64,000 nucleotides of DNA. Source: UBA1447 sp964568955 (GTDB lineage: Bacteria > Bacillota > Clostridia > Oscillospirales > Acutalibacteraceae). The notes under the pieces are model-generated. The model was not told where the DNA came from and did not search any database. It saw nothing but the letters and a program-made list of their open reading frames with translations. Below, piece by piece: positions 52,319-61,572 of the stretch. The DNA lies in the NCBI GenBank assembly GCA_964568955.1, contig CAZMSM010000001.1:62001-126000 (forward strand). Reading direction: 5' to 3'. The position numbers were made by a program, and so were the translations under genes. How positions within the stretch are numbered: the stretch's first letter is position 1; each line of letters begins with the position of its first letter.

Positions 52319-53044
52319 TTGGAAAATTTATCTTATAAATTAGATACGTTTGAAGGTCCCATGGACCTGCTTGTTTTTTTAATCAGTAAACACAAGGTTA
52401 GTATAACGGATATACCGATCCTTGAATTGATAGAACAATATTTATGCTATGTTAAAGGGCTTCCTGTTGAAAACCTTGAGGCCGCAAGTGAATTTTTTGA
52501 AATGGCTGCAAGGCTCGTGTATATTAAGACAGTATCGCTTTTACCTGCCCACGAGGAGGCAGACAAATTAACGGAAGAACTCAGAGGAGAGCTATCCGAG
52601 TATTTGGACTGTCAGATTATAGCCGGCAAACTAAGTGAAAAAGCCAAAGGGTTCAATTATCACTCGAGAATTCCGCAACAGTTTGAAGAGAATATGACCT
52701 ATACACGTTTTCACGAAACAGTAGAAATGTTTCGCGCGTATATGGCAGCCGTCGGTAAGGGTAAGCGGAAATTACCACCGCCGATTGAAGCCTTTTCGGG
52801 AATTGTTACTAAAACGATTGTTTCAGTAACATCAAGGATCACTTTTATTTTACAAAAATTTAATGATACGGGGAAAAAGCGATTTATCTCGTTTTTCGAA
52901 AAATCAGAGTCACGTTCTGAAATGGTTGCGACATTTTTAGCTATTCTGACGCTGGCGAAAGCAAAAAGAATTGCCGTTAACGGCCATGGCGATAATATGG
53001 AAGTTATTCTTTTGAAAAGTCGAACGGGGGGCAAAGAGAATTGA
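52319..53044 (+). CDS. scpA: Segregation and condensation protein A
   Basis: ScpA is the kleisin that links the SMC heads in chromosome condensation. The 241-residue protein starts with the signature YKLDTFEGPMDLLVFLISKHK and ends with a winged-helix region. TTG at 52319 follows GGAGGG. It overlaps scpB by 4 bases. Confidence 0.96.
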   Translation: MENLSYKLDTFEGPMDLLVFLISKHKVSITDIPILELIEQYLCYVKGLPVENLEAASEFFEMAARLVYIKTVSLLPAHEEADKLTEELRGELSEYLDCQIIAGKLSEKAKGFNYHSRIPQQFEENMTYTRFHETVEMFRAYMAAVGKGKRKLPPPIEAFSGIVTKTIVSVTSRITFILQKFNDTGKKRFISFFEKSESRSEMVATFLAILTLAKAKRIAVNGHGDNMEVILLKSRTGGKEN

Positions 53045-53634
53045 GCGATATCAAAGTGCAAGCTATTGTTGAAGCAATACTTTTTGCCAGCGGGGACCCT
53101 TTGGAGGTCGCAAGAATTGCCGAGGCCCTCGACACGGATATTGAGACCGCGGTACTTGAACTTGAAAAATTTGCGGCAAGTCTTGAAGAACGCCAAAGTG
53201 GTCTGTGCCTTCTTAGGCTTGATGATAAGTACCAGCTTTGTACAAAAACAGAATATGCGGATAAAATCCGGACGATACTTGAAATCAGACGCAACACACC
53301 ATTGTCATCTGCGGCACTTGAAGTATTGGCCGTAGTTGCCTATAATCAACCTATTACCAAATCCTATATCGAACAGGTAAGGGGCGTGGATTGTTCCGGT
53401 GTTATTTCCACTTTGTGTCAAAAGGGGCTGATAGAAGAATGCGGGAGGCTTGAATTACCGGGCAGACCTTTGTTGTATGCCACGACGCCTGATTTTTTAC
53501 GTTGTTTTTGTATTTCGTCACTTAGCGAGTTACCAGACTTACCAAATAAGGATAATGCTGATGAAAATGATGTAAATGAAGAAAAAGATGAGGCAAATGA
53601 ATTTACTCAAGAACAGATCTCTTTTATACCGTAA
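53041..53634 (+). CDS. scpB: Segregation and condensation protein B
   Basis: ScpB dimers bind ScpA and complete the SMC-ScpAB complex. The 197-residue protein shows two winged helices; typical blocks are AIVEAILFASGDPLEVARIAEAL, LEVLAVVAYNQPITKSYIEQVRGVD and GRLELPGRPLLYATTPDFL. TTG at 53041 overlaps the scpA stop. It ends in an acidic Asn/Glu/Asp-rich tail. Confidence 0.96.
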   Translation: MSDIKVQAIVEAILFASGDPLEVARIAEALDTDIETAVLELEKFAASLEERQSGLCLLRLDDKYQLCTKTEYADKIRTILEIRRNTPLSSAALEVLAVVAYNQPITKSYIEQVRGVDCSGVISTLCQKGLIEECGRLELPGRPLLYATTPDFLRCFCISSLSELPDLPNKDNADENDVNEEKDEANEFTQEQISFIP

Positions 53635-53672
53635 GAAACAGCTTGACGTTCCACATTGGAGGCACGATAAGA

Positions 53673-54326
53673 TTGGTATTTATTTATATTCTACTTTCGA
53701 TACTTATTTTTATAGTCTTGCTCTTGTGCATTAAATTAACGTTTATCACGAAATATGAAGACGTTTTCGAACTTGAAGCAAGATGGCTGTTTATCCGATA
53801 CAAGCTATACCCACCAAAAGAAAAAAAGGATGAAAAAAAAGAGAAAGATGTTAAGAAAGAGCCTAAAAAAGACAGCAAACCTAAAAAAGAGAAAAAACCA
53901 AACCTTATTAAAAAGTTTTATGAAAACCAAGGTTTGACAGGCCTTATTGAATTGATCAGTGCTACTGCATCTGCAGTGAACGGGGTTTTTAAGCGGATAT
54001 TCAAATCAATTGTTATTGACTCTATGCATATTGCCATGCGGGTGACAGGGGAGGATTCCGCAAAAACTGCTGTTAACTATGGCGAGGTATGCGCGGCAGT
54101 TTTCCCTGCTATGGGTTTTATATGCTCCACTATGCGTGTCAAAAAATACAGGATAGACATTTCTCCCGACTTTATCGGATCGGAAAACAAAGCATATTTC
54201 AGCGCTGTGGTTACTGTAATTCCGATAAAAATAATAAACGCGGCCGTTATTTTCTTATTCCAAGTTTTATTCAACGTACTCATAAAGCTTTTTTTGGGCG
54301 GCAGAAAAGATCGTGTAAAGAAATAA
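53673..54326 (+). CDS. DUF2953 domain-containing protein (YtfI-like)
   Basis: A 217-residue protein with an N-terminal membrane helix (residues 1-22), a Lys/Glu-rich stretch (about residues 50-85) and a C-terminal hydrophobic segment. DUF2953 proteins such as B. subtilis YtfI are typically encoded next to ytfJ, as here; the function is unknown. TTG at 53673, 10 bases after GGAGG, is preferred over a TTG at 53643 that precedes that site. Confidence 0.85.
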   Translation: MVFIYILLSILIFIVLLLCIKLTFITKYEDVFELEARWLFIRYKLYPPKEKKDEKKEKDVKKEPKKDSKPKKEKKPNLIKKFYENQGLTGLIELISATASAVNGVFKRIFKSIVIDSMHIAMRVTGEDSAKTAVNYGEVCAAVFPAMGFICSTMRVKKYRIDISPDFIGSENKAYFSAVVTVIPIKIINAAVIFLFQVLFNVLIKLFLGGRKDRVKK

Positions 54327-54351
54327 TTTAATGATGAAAGGCGGTTTTATT

Positions 54352-54762
54352 ATGAAAGAACAATCAGCCTCGGGTTTACTGGGAACTGCGATTGAAAAAA
54401 TCAGAGACTTAGTGGATGTCAGCACCATTATTGGAGATCCGATTTTTGTAGGAGAAGGGGTTTCCATAATTCCTGTTTCGAAAGTTACCTATGGATTTGC
54501 GTCCGGTGGTACGGACTTTCCTTCAAAAACCAATGCTGATCTATTCGGAGGTGGTGGCGGTGCCGGTATTACCATAAACCCCGTTGCTTTTCTTGTGATC
54601 AATAATGGTGAAGTAACCATAAAGCATATTGTATCAGGTGACAACTCGGCAGAGCGAATTGTTGGAATGGTTCCGGAAGTTGTTGATAAGGTTTCAAGCA
54701 TTATCAGTAAATTTGGTAAAGAAAAACCGGCGGCAGCGGACAAATCGGAAGAAAAAAAGTAA
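54352..54762 (+). CDS. ytfJ: GerW family sporulation protein (YtfJ)
   Basis: A 136-residue protein of the GerW/YtfJ family, with the conserved VDVSTIIGDPI block, VSKVTYGFASGG and a glycine-rich turn (GGGGGAGITINPVAFLVI). In Bacillus YtfJ is a forespore protein involved in germination; family members also occur in non-sporulating Clostridia, so this is no proof of sporulation. ATG at 54352 with AAAGGCGG upstream gives the family N-terminus; 54331 would be 5' of that site. Confidence 0.92.
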   Translation: MKEQSASGLLGTAIEKIRDLVDVSTIIGDPIFVGEGVSIIPVSKVTYGFASGGTDFPSKTNADLFGGGGGAGITINPVAFLVINNGEVTIKHIVSGDNSAERIVGMVPEVVDKVSSIISKFGKEKPAAADKSEEKK

Positions 54763-54795
54763 TCTGTTAAAGATTTTAGAAGATGAGGCAATTTC

Positions 54796-55530
54796 TTGAA
54801 AAATGAAAGTTTAAGAGTACAAAAATATATTTCGGAATGCGGAGCAGCTTCGCGGCGAAAGGCCGAGGAGCTTATCCTTCAAAAAAAAGTGACTATTAAC
54901 GGTAAGCATGCGGAAATTGGGGACAGAGTCAATCCAAAGACCGACATCGTCACGGTAAACGGCGTGAAGATAACAAGTCAGAACACGCTTCGATACATCA
55001 TGCTTCATAAACCCAGAGGGTTCGTAACAACCATGAGTGATGAGTTGGGACGCAGATGTGTAGCCCAGCTTGTTACAGATATTTCGGAAAGAGTGTACCC
55101 TGTCGGCAGATTAGACAAGGACTCCGAAGGTTTGTTATTGATGACGAACGACGGAGCGTTTCACAACGCCATAACACATCCCAAGAGTAAAATATCAAAA
55201 ACCTATAGGGTTACGGTTCGTCCACGCGTTACAGAGGATCAGATGACGGCTATGACACTGGGGCTGGGTATTGAAAAAGCCGAAACGACGCCCAACAGCG
55301 TTAAAATATTGCGCCAGGAACAAGATAAGTCGATATTGGAAATCATATTGTATGAAGGCAAAAACAGACAAATAAGAAATTTGTGTGAAAACGCAAACCT
55401 TGAAGTAGCCAGACTAAAAAGGCTGGCTGAAGGTTCTGTGAGGCTCGGCATGCTTCCACAAGGCAAGTGGCGTGATTTAAAAAAAGAAGAGCTTGAATCG
55501 CTTTTGTACTTGGTTTCCAAAAATCAATAA
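54796..55530 (+). CDS. rluB: Pseudouridine synthase RluB/RsuA family
   Basis: A 244-residue enzyme that isomerises uridine in rRNA, most likely 23S U2605 (RluB). An N-terminal S4 domain (RVQKYISECGAASRRKAEELI) precedes the catalytic domain, with the catalytic Asp in GRLDKDSEGLLLMTNDG and the KNRQIRNL block. TTG at 54796 is 7 bases after GAGG. Position after scpB-DUF2953-ytfJ is normal for Clostridia. Confidence 0.94.
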   Translation: MKNESLRVQKYISECGAASRRKAEELILQKKVTINGKHAEIGDRVNPKTDIVTVNGVKITSQNTLRYIMLHKPRGFVTTMSDELGRRCVAQLVTDISERVYPVGRLDKDSEGLLLMTNDGAFHNAITHPKSKISKTYRVTVRPRVTEDQMTAMTLGLGIEKAETTPNSVKILRQEQDKSILEIILYEGKNRQIRNLCENANLEVARLKRLAEGSVRLGMLPQGKWRDLKKEELESLLYLVSKNQ

Positions 55531-55584
55531 GCTAGCCACTAAAAGCGTGCAAGGCGAATCAACTTTTGAGAGGGGTATACCTTA

Positions 55585-56463
55585 ATGATAAGAAGCATGA
55601 CCGGCTATGGACATGCAAAGGTTGCAACTGATGGAATAATTGTAGCATTTGAAATCAAGAGTGTTAATCATCGTTTTTTCGAGTGTTCAACACGTCTACC
55701 GCGCAACTATGGTTTTCTTGATGAGAAACTCAAAACTTTTTTAAAAAGCAGAGTATCTCGCGGTAAACTGGAATGCTTTGTTCAAGTTGAAGCAGAAGAT
55801 CGAGAGAATGTGCTTGTCACATTAAATAAGTCGCTTGTTAAAGGGTATATGGATGCTTTTGAAGAATTGAAAAATCAGTTCGGTGTGAAAAACGATATAA
55901 CAGCATCAACGCTCTTTGCAAGCAACGAAGTGTTTACCGTCCATAAGCAGGCAGAAGACGAAGAAAAAATCCTTCTTGCAGTCTACGCCGCTGCACAACA
56001 GGCTGTTGAAAAGTTTGTTGAAATGCGTGAAGCGGAAGGTGCTAAACTGCAAGAGGACATTCAATCACATATAGTAGAAATTACTCGGAATTTAACATTT
56101 GTTGAAGCGCGTTCTCCCGAAACGGTTAAGGAGTATTACACGAAAATATTGGCGCGGATAGAAGAACTTATTCAAGACGCAAAGGTGGATGAACAGCGAA
56201 TTGTAAATGAAGCGGCTATTTTTGCAGACAAGGTTGCCATTGATGAAGAAACGGTTCGGCTTCGTAGCCACCTGGCACAACTAGATGAATTGTTTAATGC
56301 TCAAGAACCTATAGGGCGTAAAATGGATTTTTTGGTTCAGGAGATTAACAGAGAAGCCAACACAATAGGATCAAAATCACAAGATGTTGAAATTGCGCGC
56401 TGTGTTGTCAATATAAAATCGGAAATCGAAAAAATTAGGGAACAAGTGCAAAATATAGAGTAA
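55585..56463 (+). CDS. yicC: YicC family endoribonuclease-like protein
   Basis: A 292-residue protein with the YicC N-terminal block RSMTGYGHAKV and SVNHRFFECSTRLPR, and the C-terminal DUF1732 region (GRKMDFLVQEINREANTIGSK). E. coli YicC has been described as an endoribonuclease or RNase adaptor. It begins a tight yicC-remA-gmk-rpoZ-priA run. GAGAGGGG precedes the ATG. Confidence 0.95.
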   Translation: MIRSMTGYGHAKVATDGIIVAFEIKSVNHRFFECSTRLPRNYGFLDEKLKTFLKSRVSRGKLECFVQVEAEDRENVLVTLNKSLVKGYMDAFEELKNQFGVKNDITASTLFASNEVFTVHKQAEDEEKILLAVYAAAQQAVEKFVEMREAEGAKLQEDIQSHIVEITRNLTFVEARSPETVKEYYTKILARIEELIQDAKVDEQRIVNEAAIFADKVAIDEETVRLRSHLAQLDELFNAQEPIGRKMDFLVQEINREANTIGSKSQDVEIARCVVNIKSEIEKIREQVQNIE

Positions 56464-56498
56464 TCTATCGAAATACAATCGGAAATGGAGGAGTGCTT

Positions 56499-56777
56499 AT
56501 GAAGCTTATCAATATCGGTTTCGGCAATATGGTTAATGCAAATCGTCTTGTTGCCATTGTCAGTCCGGAGTCAGCACCGATAAAACGTATTCTTCAAGAC
56601 TGCAAAGAACGGGGCACCTTGATTGATGCAACACACGGTCGAAGAACGCGGGCGGTGATAATTACCGATAGTGATCATGTTATTCTCACTTATCTTCAAA
56701 GTGAAACCGTTGCAAACAGACTCAACGAGGATAATGTTGATGTATTAGAAAACGGGGAGGAGATAGAGTGTGATTAG
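56499..56777 (+). CDS. remA: RemA/DUF370 DNA-binding regulator
   Basis: A 92-residue RemA homolog. In Bacillus it activates matrix and osmolyte genes as an oligomeric DNA-binding ring. The blocks LINIGFGNMVNANRLVAIVSPESAPIKR and DATHGRRTRAVIITDSDHVIL are typical. ATG at 56499 lies 5 bases after GGAGGAG; 56493 is within that site. It overlaps gmk by 8 bases. Confidence 0.95.
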   Translation: MKLINIGFGNMVNANRLVAIVSPESAPIKRILQDCKERGTLIDATHGRRTRAVIITDSDHVILTYLQSETVANRLNEDNVDVLENGEEIECD

Positions 56778-57381
56778 AAACGGACTGCTGATTATTCTTT
56801 CCGGCCCTTCAGGTTCAGGCAAGGACACAATTTTGTACGAACTCGCTAAGCGTGAAAGCGACATTAAAATTTCAATCTCCATGACAACCCGCAAACCGCG
56901 TGACTGGGAGATAGATGGCACAAACTATTATTTTGTTGAAGAGTCATATTTCAAGAGAAAGTTAGAGAGCGATCAGATTCTTGAATATGCGCAATATGGC
57001 TCCAACTTCTATGGCACCCCAAAAACCCCTGTTGACCTTTGGCTTGCAGAAGGGAAAACAGTAATCCTAAAAATTGAAGTCCAAGGCGCTGAAAAAATCC
57101 GCGCACTTTATCCCGATGCTGTCAGTATTTTTCTGATGCCTCCTTCATTAAAAGTTCTTGAGGAACGCTTAAGGAAGAGAGAGACCGAAGAAGATGACGA
57201 AATCAGCCGAAGGTTATCTATAGCTGTAAGTGAGATCAAACGATCAGTGGAATATGACTACTATGTGACAAATGATATTGTAGGGCATGCGGTCAGCGAT
57301 ATAAGCGCTATTATTCAGGCGGAAAAACAAAAAACATTTCGGAACAAAAATATTATAAGCGAGGTAATAAACAATGCTTAA
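56770..57381 (+). CDS. gmk: Guanylate kinase
   Basis: Gmk phosphorylates GMP to GDP. The 203-residue protein has the P-loop SGPSGSGKDT, the GMP-binding block SMTTRKPRDWEIDGTNYYFV, and EVQGAEKIR. It starts with GTG inside the end of remA and overlaps rpoZ by 8 bases. In Firmicutes Gmk can be a target of (p)ppGpp. Confidence 0.97.
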   Translation: MIRNGLLIILSGPSGSGKDTILYELAKRESDIKISISMTTRKPRDWEIDGTNYYFVEESYFKRKLESDQILEYAQYGSNFYGTPKTPVDLWLAEGKTVILKIEVQGAEKIRALYPDAVSIFLMPPSLKVLEERLRKRETEEDDEISRRLSIAVSEIKRSVEYDYYVTNDIVGHAVSDISAIIQAEKQKTFRNKNIISEVINNA

Positions 57382-57583
57382 CCCGGATTTACGAAAACTA
57401 CTTAGCAACCATCTCAGTCGCTATTCTCTTGTGACTGCAACTGCCAAACGTGCGCGGATTATTGCGGAAGAATTAGACGAAAAGAAAGTGATCACGACAG
57501 AAAAGCCTGTCAGTATTGCCGTTGAAGAGATCTTACGCGGCGACTATATTATTGTTGAGCCGGAGGAGATTCGAAACCTTTAA
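57374..57583 (+). CDS. rpoZ: RNA polymerase omega subunit
   Basis: A 69-residue omega subunit that assists folding and assembly of beta'. The segment SLVTATAKRARIIAEEL is typical. It starts inside gmk and lies 26 bases before priA, the standard gmk-rpoZ-priA arrangement. Confidence 0.93.
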   Translation: MLNPDLRKLLSNHLSRYSLVTATAKRARIIAEELDEKKVITTEKPVSIAVEEILRGDYIIVEPEEIRNL

Positions 57584-57609
57584 TCCCGGTAATTTGACGA
57601 GGGTACACA

Positions 57610-60075
57610 ATGAGCTTGAAAATTGCAAAAGTTGCTGTGGAAAACACGTCATATTCTTTTGATAAAGAATATGACTATTTGATACCGGAAATATTCTCTG
57701 TAAATGCCTTACAGGGGTGCAGGGTAACCATACCTTTTGGCAGAGGCAATACCAGGAGAACCGGTTTGATTACGTCAGTGTGCGAAAAATCCCAAAGTGC
57801 TAAACTTAAAAGTATTGAAGCGGTGCTGGACGAAGCACCGCTTCTTAATGATGAATTGCTTTCTCTTGTTTACTGGTTGCGTGAACGAACTTTCTGCACA
57901 CTTTTTGATGCTGCGAAAGCTTTGTTGCCAACAGGTATTAATTTTAAGCATATTGCATCCTACTCCTCGGTTCCCGATGTCGACGATGATAAAATCGCAT
58001 CACTTACATTAGGCGAAAAAAAAGTGTTTGATTTTATTACTACCAAGAAGGGGTCTGTAAAAAAAGAACACATTATACAATCTCTAGAATTATCGCCATC
58101 TTCCGACATTCTCGACAACCTTGTAAACCAAGGTGTTATTGTTCGTACTGTTGATGCCGTTCGCAATGTGGGTGATTTAACTGTAAAAATGGTTAAACTG
58201 AATGAAGCCTATGTGGACGGGGTAAATACAGTAGACGGACTAACACAAAAACAAAAACTGGTATATGATTTTGTTTTTGATACGGGCACTGCCTCGATCA
58301 AGGAAATTTGTTATTTCACGGGTTTAACATCTTCTGTCATTCAAGCCCTTGATAAAAAAGGCATTGTTGAAATATATGAAAACACGGTTTATCGCAAACC
58401 TTGTATGACGAAAAAAAGCGATGAAGAAAAAAAAGACATAACCTTGACGCCGGAACAAGAAGAAGCTTACCATCGTCTGTTGGCCCAGTACACCAATGGT
58501 AAGGGTGGCGTTTCCCTGCTTTTCGGGGTGACCGGTAGCGGGAAAACACTTGTCTACTTAAAACTAATTGACGAAATAATATCCAAAAGCAAGAATGTTA
58601 TTGTCATGGTGCCTGAAATCGCTTTAACACCGCAGACACTGGCTATTTTTAATCAGCGGTATGGTAGCAAAATTGCTGTATTCCACAGTGCACTCTCTTT
58701 AGGCGAACGAGCAGATGAGTGGCAAAGAGTGAAAAAGGGTGAGGTTTCAATTGTTATCGGAACCCGATCTGCTGTTTTTGCTCCGTTAGAGAACATCGGC
58801 CTTATTATTATTGATGAGGAGCAGGAAAGAACATACAAGTCCGACCAGTCTCCAAGGTATAATGCCAAGGATGTTGCCCGTTTTCGTTGTGGTAAGCATC
58901 ATGCTTTACTTGTGCTTGCCTCCGCAACGCCAAGCGTGGAAAGTTATGCAGCTGCACAAGAAGGCAGATATTCGTTGAACGTACTTAACAGCCGTTATGG
59001 GACCGCAATGCTGCCGGAAGTCGTAACGGTCGATATGCGTGAAGAAGTTGCGCAAGGCAATGATTCTGAAATCAGTAGCACCTTGCTCAAAGCGCTGGAA
59101 GAAAACCTAAATTCGGACAAACAATCAATCGTTATGATAAACAGACGAGGTTATAATACCTATGCCGCTTGCAGGTCCTGCGCACAAGTAATCACGTGCC
59201 CTTCTTGCAGCATATCCATGCGATACCACAATGCAAATAAAAGGCTAATGTGCCACTATTGCGGATTTTCACAGCCATTTACGGATACATGCGCAAACTG
59301 TGGGAAAAAAGATGTCCGTTATTCGGGCTTTGGCACACAAAAGATTGAGGACAAGATAGGAGAACTTCTCCCCACCGCTCGGATATTAAGAATGGATACA
59401 GATACAACAATGTCGCGTTTGGCACACGAGCAAAAATTTGAGCAGTTCGCGAACAGAGAATTCGACATATTGCTGGGCACGCAAATGGTTGCAAAAGGCC
59501 TTGATTTTGAAAACGTGACCCTGGCAGGGGTTGTGTCAATAGACCATCAGTTATACAACGACGATTTTAGAAGTATGGAGTCAGCCTTCAGCCTTCTTAC
59601 CCAGGTGGTCGGTCGCGCGGGTAGGGGTAAATATAAAGGTAAGGCAATCATTCAAACATTTACGCCGGAAAACGAAATAATTCGCTTGGCCGCAAAACAA
59701 GATTATGACACTTTTTTTCAGACGGAAATACAAATCAGAAAGCTATTGACTTATCCTCCTTTTTGCGATATATGTCTATATTGTTTTGCAGGAGAAAATG
59801 AAACGAAGGTAAGAGATGCATCGCTTTTCGTGTTTGAAGAATTGAAGAAAAAGACTTCAGCAACTTATAGTGACTTAAAGTTGATTGTTCTGGGTCCGGT
59901 GGCCGCAAGGGTTTCGAAAGTCAACAAAAAATACAGATACAGAATTATTATAAAATGCCATAACTCGAAAAAATTCAGGCAGTTAATCAGGGAACTAATT
60001 GTTGCATACGATGCGCAAAAAGGCTTTTCAAATGTCGCTGCTTATATTGACATGAATCCCGATAGCATTATATGA
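57610..60075 (+). CDS. priA: Primosomal replication restart helicase PriA
   Basis: PriA reloads the replisome at stalled forks. The 821-residue protein has the N-terminal 3'-binding domain (VAVENTSYSFDKEYDYLIP), a winged-helix region, and helicase motifs including Walker A GVTGSGKT and the DEEQ motif. A zinc-binding insert has eight cysteines (CRSC, CPSC, CHYC, CANC). VGRAGRG lies in the second helicase lobe. Both nucleotide and zinc elements look intact. Confidence 0.97.
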   Translation: MSLKIAKVAVENTSYSFDKEYDYLIPEIFSVNALQGCRVTIPFGRGNTRRTGLITSVCEKSQSAKLKSIEAVLDEAPLLNDELLSLVYWLRERTFCTLFDAAKALLPTGINFKHIASYSSVPDVDDDKIASLTLGEKKVFDFITTKKGSVKKEHIIQSLELSPSSDILDNLVNQGVIVRTVDAVRNVGDLTVKMVKLNEAYVDGVNTVDGLTQKQKLVYDFVFDTGTASIKEICYFTGLTSSVIQALDKKGIVEIYENTVYRKPCMTKKSDEEKKDITLTPEQEEAYHRLLAQYTNGKGGVSLLFGVTGSGKTLVYLKLIDEIISKSKNVIVMVPEIALTPQTLAIFNQRYGSKIAVFHSALSLGERADEWQRVKKGEVSIVIGTRSAVFAPLENIGLIIIDEEQERTYKSDQSPRYNAKDVARFRCGKHHALLVLASATPSVESYAAAQEGRYSLNVLNSRYGTAMLPEVVTVDMREEVAQGNDSEISSTLLKALEENLNSDKQSIVMINRRGYNTYAACRSCAQVITCPSCSISMRYHNANKRLMCHYCGFSQPFTDTCANCGKKDVRYSGFGTQKIEDKIGELLPTARILRMDTDTTMSRLAHEQKFEQFANREFDILLGTQMVAKGLDFENVTLAGVVSIDHQLYNDDFRSMESAFSLLTQVVGRAGRGKYKGKAIIQTFTPENEIIRLAAKQDYDTFFQTEIQIRKLLTYPPFCDICLYCFAGENETKVRDASLFVFEELKKKTSATYSDLKLIVLGPVAARVSKVNKKYRYRIIIKCHNSKKFRQLIRELIVAYDAQKGFSNVAAYIDMNPDSII

Positions 60076-60081
60076 TATATA

Positions 60082-60090
60082 TGGTATAAT
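60082..60090 (+). promoter_or_regulatory. Extended -10 promoter before def
   Basis: TGGTATAAT is a perfect extended -10 just after the priA stop and 35 bases before def; no good -35 is visible. Confidence 0.5.
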
Positions 60091-60124
60091 TAGAGATGAA
60101 AGATTTGTATAGGAGTGATTTCAC

Positions 60125-60586
60125 ATGGCGTTTAGAAACATTGTTAAAATAGGAGACTCTATTTTAAATAAGAAAAGCAGAAAAGTAGAAAAGTTTGACG
60201 AGCGACTGAGCACATTGTTGGATGACATGGCCGAAACGATGTATAAAGAAAATGGCGCCGGGCTCGCCGCTGTTCAAGTCGGCGTTTTAAAAAGAGCTTT
60301 TGTTGCGGATATTGGCGAAGGACTCATTGAGCTTGTTAACCCTGAAATTATTGATGCTCAAGGGGTACAAGAAGAACAAGAAGGTTGCCTTTCCGTCCCC
60401 GGTGAATACGGCGTAACATCAAGACCCGCTATAGTAAAGGTTAAGGCTCAAAATCGTCAAGGTAAGTGGTTTGTCTATAAAGGGGAAGGTCTGAAGGCAC
60501 GTTGTTTTTGCCATGAAATAGACCATCTTGACGGAGTGTTATTTACCGAGCATGTCATCAGGGAAAGCAATGAAGAAGTCGAATAG
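60125..60586 (+). CDS. def: Peptide deformylase
   Basis: Removes the formyl group from nascent protein N-termini. The 153-residue enzyme has all three motifs: GAGLAAVQVG, EGCLSVP with metal ligand C88, and H130-E131-I-D-H134. AGGAGTG precedes the ATG. It is adjacent to fmt, which adds the formyl group to Met-tRNA. Confidence 0.98.
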   Translation: MAFRNIVKIGDSILNKKSRKVEKFDERLSTLLDDMAETMYKENGAGLAAVQVGVLKRAFVADIGEGLIELVNPEIIDAQGVQEEQEGCLSVPGEYGVTSRPAIVKVKAQNRQGKWFVYKGEGLKARCFCHEIDHLDGVLFTEHVIRESNEEVE

Positions 60587-60597
60587 GCGGTGACAGT

Positions 60598-61524
60598 TTG
60601 AATATTATTTTTATGGGGACCCCTGATTTTGCCGTACCTTGTTTGGAACGCTTAGTCAGTGACGGTCATATTATTGCGGGTGTTTTTACAAAGGTTGACA
60701 AACCAAAAGGCAGAGGCAATATCGTTACACCGTCACCCGTTAAAGTCAAAGCTTCGGAAAACAATTTTGATGTTTACCAACCGGTATCGTTGAAGGATGA
60801 AGAGACAATATCTGTAATAACTCAGTTGAAACCTGACCTGATTGTTGTTACAGCATACGGCAAGATTCTCAACAAAGAGATTTTGAATATCCCTGTCCAT
60901 GGATGTATCAATATCCATGCATCTGTGTTACCAAAGTATAGGGGAGCGGCGCCGATACAATGGGCGATTATAAACGGAGAGAGTGAAACAGGGATTACAT
61001 CAATGCAGATGGACGAAGGTCTTGATACCGGCGATATGCTGTTATCGGCAAAAACAGCAATCGGCATAAATGAAACCGCGGGTGAACTCTTCGATAGGTT
61101 GTCAAAAATGGGTGCCGAAGTATTATCAAACACAATTGACGCAATTGTAAATAAAACCATTGTGCCTGTTAAACAAGATGACGCCCTTTCGAGTTATGCA
61201 CCCATGATTAAGAAAACGCTGTGCAGAATTGATTGGCAACAACCCTCTTTTAAAATCCACAACTTAATCAGGGGACTCTCACCATTTCTCAGCGCAACAA
61301 CGACGATGAATGGCAAGACGATAAAAATTATTTCTTCGTCCCTTGGTAATGCAGAGGAAGGCGTGCCCGGCGAAGTGGTTGACAACAAAAACAGGCTCTT
61401 GGTTGCTTGTGGGAATGACACAACAATTGAGTTGAACGTTTTGCAACTGGAAGGGAAAAAAGCTTTGCCCGTTCGTGCGTTTTTATTGGGTAATAAAATT
61501 GAAATCGGTCAGATGTTTATTTGA
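60598..61524 (+). CDS. fmt: Methionyl-tRNA formyltransferase
   Basis: Transfers a formyl group from 10-formyl-THF to initiator Met-tRNA. The 308-residue protein shows FMGTPDFAVPCL, the catalytic block INIHASVLPKYRGAAP, GLDTGDML with the catalytic Asp, and a C-terminal OB domain. The start is TTG at 60598 after GGCGGTGA. It is coupled to def, 11 bases apart. Confidence 0.97.
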   Translation: MNIIFMGTPDFAVPCLERLVSDGHIIAGVFTKVDKPKGRGNIVTPSPVKVKASENNFDVYQPVSLKDEETISVITQLKPDLIVVTAYGKILNKEILNIPVHGCINIHASVLPKYRGAAPIQWAIINGESETGITSMQMDEGLDTGDMLLSAKTAIGINETAGELFDRLSKMGAEVLSNTIDAIVNKTIVPVKQDDALSSYAPMIKKTLCRIDWQQPSFKIHNLIRGLSPFLSATTTMNGKTIKIISSSLGNAEEGVPGEVVDNKNRLLVACGNDTTIELNVLQLEGKKALPVRAFLLGNKIEIGQMFI

Positions 61525-61572
61525 CTTTGGCTTGATAACACGATTTACCAAAAGGAGGAACTATAGAAATTT

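Noticed and set aside
52711..53196. A 161-codon minus strand frame across scpA/scpB
   Set aside because: Antisense to two well-conserved genes; treated as a shadow.
54352..54762. GerW/YtfJ as evidence that the organism sporulates
   Set aside because: The family also occurs in non-sporulating Clostridia, and yabP/yabQ are missing from the yab cluster.
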